In this document: positions 6,701 through 7,318 of the stretch, piece by piece
Layout of the letters: every line of letters starts with the position of its first letter
How positions within the stretch are numbered: position 1 is the stretch's first letter
NCBI GenBank assembly: GCA_947367415.1
Contig: CANBEE010000137.1
Coordinates: 1 to 7,318, forward strand
Length of the DNA stretch: 7,318 bases
DNA from: an uncultured Bacteroidales bacterium
Lineage (GTDB): Bacteria > Bacteroidota > Bacteroidia > Bacteroidales > Bacteroidaceae
Reading direction: 5' to 3'
Notes under the pieces: generated by a model
What the model was told of the DNA's origin: nothing
Databases searched by the model: none
What the model saw: the letters and a program-made list of their open reading frames with translations, nothing else
Program-made: the position numbers and the translations under genes

Positions 6701-7318
6701 ACTCCTTGGCCTCGTCGCCGAAGGTGTCGATCCATTCGCCGCAAGTAGCGATGAGGGCTTCCAACTCAGCGGGGTCAGCAGCTTCCTCTACCTCAGCAAG
6801 GATGAAGGCGTCGAAGCACTTTGAACCGCCCAACCAGCGAGCGCAGAACTGCAAGTACTTGTACTCGGCTGTGGTAACTACGATGTTCTGTGTCCATGCG
6901 CAGTTGGCATCCTCGTATGCGTACATAAGAGTCTTTGTCTCGTCGCCACGGGGAGTGTCGGTCTCAGAAGTTACGATGTAACCCTCTTTGGCTACAGCGT
7001 CAGTATTGGTGTTCTGACGAATGAAGTAGCTGAATACGTAGGTCTTGCCCTTTTCGAGCTCCCATGCGGTACCGATAGAGCCGTTACCACCCTTACCTGC
7101 GTTCTCGGTCAGACGGAGGTATGCGCCGCCGTCAACACCGCCTGCACTCTGCCAGTCTACGCCGGTCAATGTGCCGCCGCCACCGCCGAGCCAACCTTCA
7201 GTGTTAGCTTCGAACGAGGGGTTCTCGATCAAGTTCTCGCCAGTCACGGTGTAGGTCTTCACAACACCGTCGGCATTGGTGTAGGTGAAGGTGTCACCGG
7301 TCTGGAGCTGTTGTGCGT
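3765..7318 (-). CDS. Large secreted multimodular carbohydrate-binding-like protein with T9SS-type tail, 5'-partial
   Basis: An open frame of 1183 residues in the window, continuing past the right edge. The GTG at 7262 is not the likely start: the frame is open upstream and reads AQQLQTGDTFTYTNADGV, which looks like the first residues after a signal peptidase I site. Numbering from 7262, four jelly-roll modules each open with a NPxF motif and close on a D/N-V/W-x-L strand: 10-160 (ENPSFE), 241-400 (KNPNFD ... DNVRLEF), 546-704 (QNPNFE ... TNVQLYYYG) and 904-1106 (VNPTFD ... DDWSLTI). Each has an inner strand of the type LPxGxYxF/V, usual for CBM4/9-like folds. Helical, FIVAR-like spacers fill 163-230, 402-540 and the Ala-rich 705-895. 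Residues 1115-1165 resemble a type IX secretion sorting domain. No catalytic domain is visible. The likely role is binding glycans or adhesion at the cell surface or outside the cell; this is inferred from architecture, and the ligand is unknown. Confidence 0.85.
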   Translation of the reverse strand, partial: AQQLQTGDTFTYTNADGVVKTYTVTGENLIENPSFEANTEGWLGGGGGTLTGVDWQSAGGVDGGAYLRLTENAGKGGNGSIGTAWELEKGKTYVFSYFIRQNTNTDAVAKEGYIVTSETDTPRGDETKTLMYAYEDANCAWTQNIVVTTAEYKYLQFCARWLGGSKCFDAFILAEVEEAADPAELEALIATCGEWIDTFGDEAKEFETFDNIVKEAEDLVAGEAYTANDLNAMVTKLNEALLDFRMANASDEYTVDVTNRYIKNPNFDNGMVDWTRNNDNVNGGTNIRFFEYFGESSRVLEINEGSSAVSTDTHIYQTVHNLPLGYYRFTVQCVMNHAVDKEADPEAKSGAAIYCNGSELDMVTDQITTDGASKDNSYPQTFTIQGIVSGDSMVVGLVGYKENNFTYVAIDNVRLEFAGFDAGIYIDALGNQIYEWMEENSDMLLPGIGYTLEDEINLSTDATTDEEMTAAYIRLDSVFNNAKEAVALMKKLTEDYTAFAEEVQTTQYPNGIDAANAVIAEIETFLSLEDEEANYQSILDMVAKLKQALADYRMSQESTKDQPGNYSFFIQNPNFEAKDGWTWNLTHDGGGSDIWVGGCRPTTADGENRQGLNIWGNHIVSIDVQQTITGLPNGLYAISGEMITQTGYATDQHLYVESSINTATSENLEAEGWDNYEWTTLTTGYAIVNDGKLVIGAGSNTGGAASEGWFQLTNVQLYYYGEASAEDLTAAYEATIAKAEALAATLLPGDAAVLSAKIAEAKALESQEAACALLQEPIKTATAAAGVYASFKNGAYKTVADNKEALSIAEAIEVLGAALGFADAITAADTTTTAALNAIEEKLNAYNDYATYLEEVGYMVTDKTYAQANINDVKATIAVQKADLVAEFQSSTNVADLKAKLESVVRYLIKSAFFHAKAGDDATSLIVNPTFDSDAAGWLVNKGKGNTETNAGQHWGGDTGNRYMDSYNGTKKALDFRAAQVLTDIPNGTYTVTVATRADSIGAYIFALGEAITDTLVNDSTVMLQVAASANTKWVEIAHYGDSLGGIWQAEDDKFMAGETFDETIHNVKNGVGYGWTWQTIDDVVVTNHEMVIGVTTDSTVTKKAGFEGNWFSVDDWSLTIKAVGDNNGWTIESGIENVAATVQKTVYYAIDGRQLAIPGKGVNIVKTVYSDGRIEVKKVYVK
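3768..3920 (-). other. C-terminal T9SS type A-like sorting domain of the large secreted protein
   Basis: The last 51 codons begin GIENVAATVQK and include YYAIDGRQL, PGKGVNIVKTVYSDG and the basic end KKVYVK. This follows the usual order of T9SS sorting tails: a linker, then a 'Y-x-x-x-G-R-x-L' strand, a 'P-x-K-G-x-N/Y-I-V' strand, and a short final strand ending in Lys. Known members are recognised by the PorSS machinery, translocated across the outer membrane and cleaved or anchored. The extra turn YSDGRIEV before the last strand makes it longer than the most compact tails. The assignment is by pattern; genes for the secretion system are not in the window. Confidence 0.65.
5574..5702 (-). repeat. 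Internal duplication, copy 2 (helix end plus start of jelly-roll 3)
   Basis: Second copy of the helix/jelly-roll junction described for 6495-6626. It encodes LDMVAKLKQALADYRM, a linker STKDQPGNYS, then FIQNPNFEAKDGWTW. The copy is diverged outside the signature positions, which points to an old duplication and not a recent recombination product. Confidence 0.7.
6495..6626 (-). repeat. Internal duplication, copy 1 (helix end plus start of jelly-roll 2)
   Basis: This segment encodes LNAMVTKLNEALLDFRMA followed within 20 residues by YIKNPNFDNGMVDW. It matches 5574-5702 in the same gene (LDMVAKLKQALADYRM, then FIQNPNFEAKDGW). Shared signature: L-x-MV-x-KL-x-x-AL-x-D-[FY]-RM, a short polar linker, then I-x-NPNF and W. 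The helix-plus-jelly-roll unit therefore appears duplicated, with the two NPNF motifs 308 residues apart. Similarity also survives in the DNA, for example GAAGTTGGGGTTCT on the plus strand in both copies. Confidence 0.7.

Noticed and set aside
7260..7262. GTG as start codon of the large secreted protein
   Set aside because: The frame continues upstream with a sequence that looks like a mature exported N-terminus, so this GTG is an internal Val codon.

Overview
The window comes from a member of the Bacteroidota, most likely the Bacteroidales (Prevotella-like or a close relative). The evidence is a textbook Bacteroides-type promoter (TTTG, 19 bp, TAnnTTTG), starts without Shine-Dalgarno sequences, a large secreted protein ending in a type IX secretion (T9SS)-like sorting tail, and two genes resembling families I know mainly from this order. 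All three real genes are on the minus strand and fill almost the whole window. The long plus-strand open frames are shadows of them.

Reading in the direction of transcription (right to left): 7318-3765 holds almost all of a very large exported protein. It has four jelly-roll, carbohydrate-binding-like modules joined by alpha-helical spacers, plus the C-terminal sorting-like tail. Its signal peptide and start lie just past the right edge. A strong intrinsic terminator (3707-3671) ends that unit, and about 10 bp further on a clean Bacteroidetes promoter (3660-3630) starts the next one.

That second unit holds two genes. The first (3564-1693) is a polytopic inner-membrane protein with a helical-repeat soluble half, of the DUF6057 type. 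The second (1560-64) is a lipoprotein with a single c-type heme motif (CINCH) followed by a TolB/PD40-type beta-propeller. No promoter of the standard type is visible between them, so they are probably cotranscribed. The system of most interest is this pair: an envelope-anchored monoheme propeller lipoprotein partnered with a large membrane protein of unknown function.

The 132-bp gap between the two genes is unusual. It has seven G-tracts on the template strand abutting the lipoprotein start codon, CTAGGA repeats spaced at about one helical turn, and two hairpins. The first 63 bases are AT-rich and hold no gene I can support.
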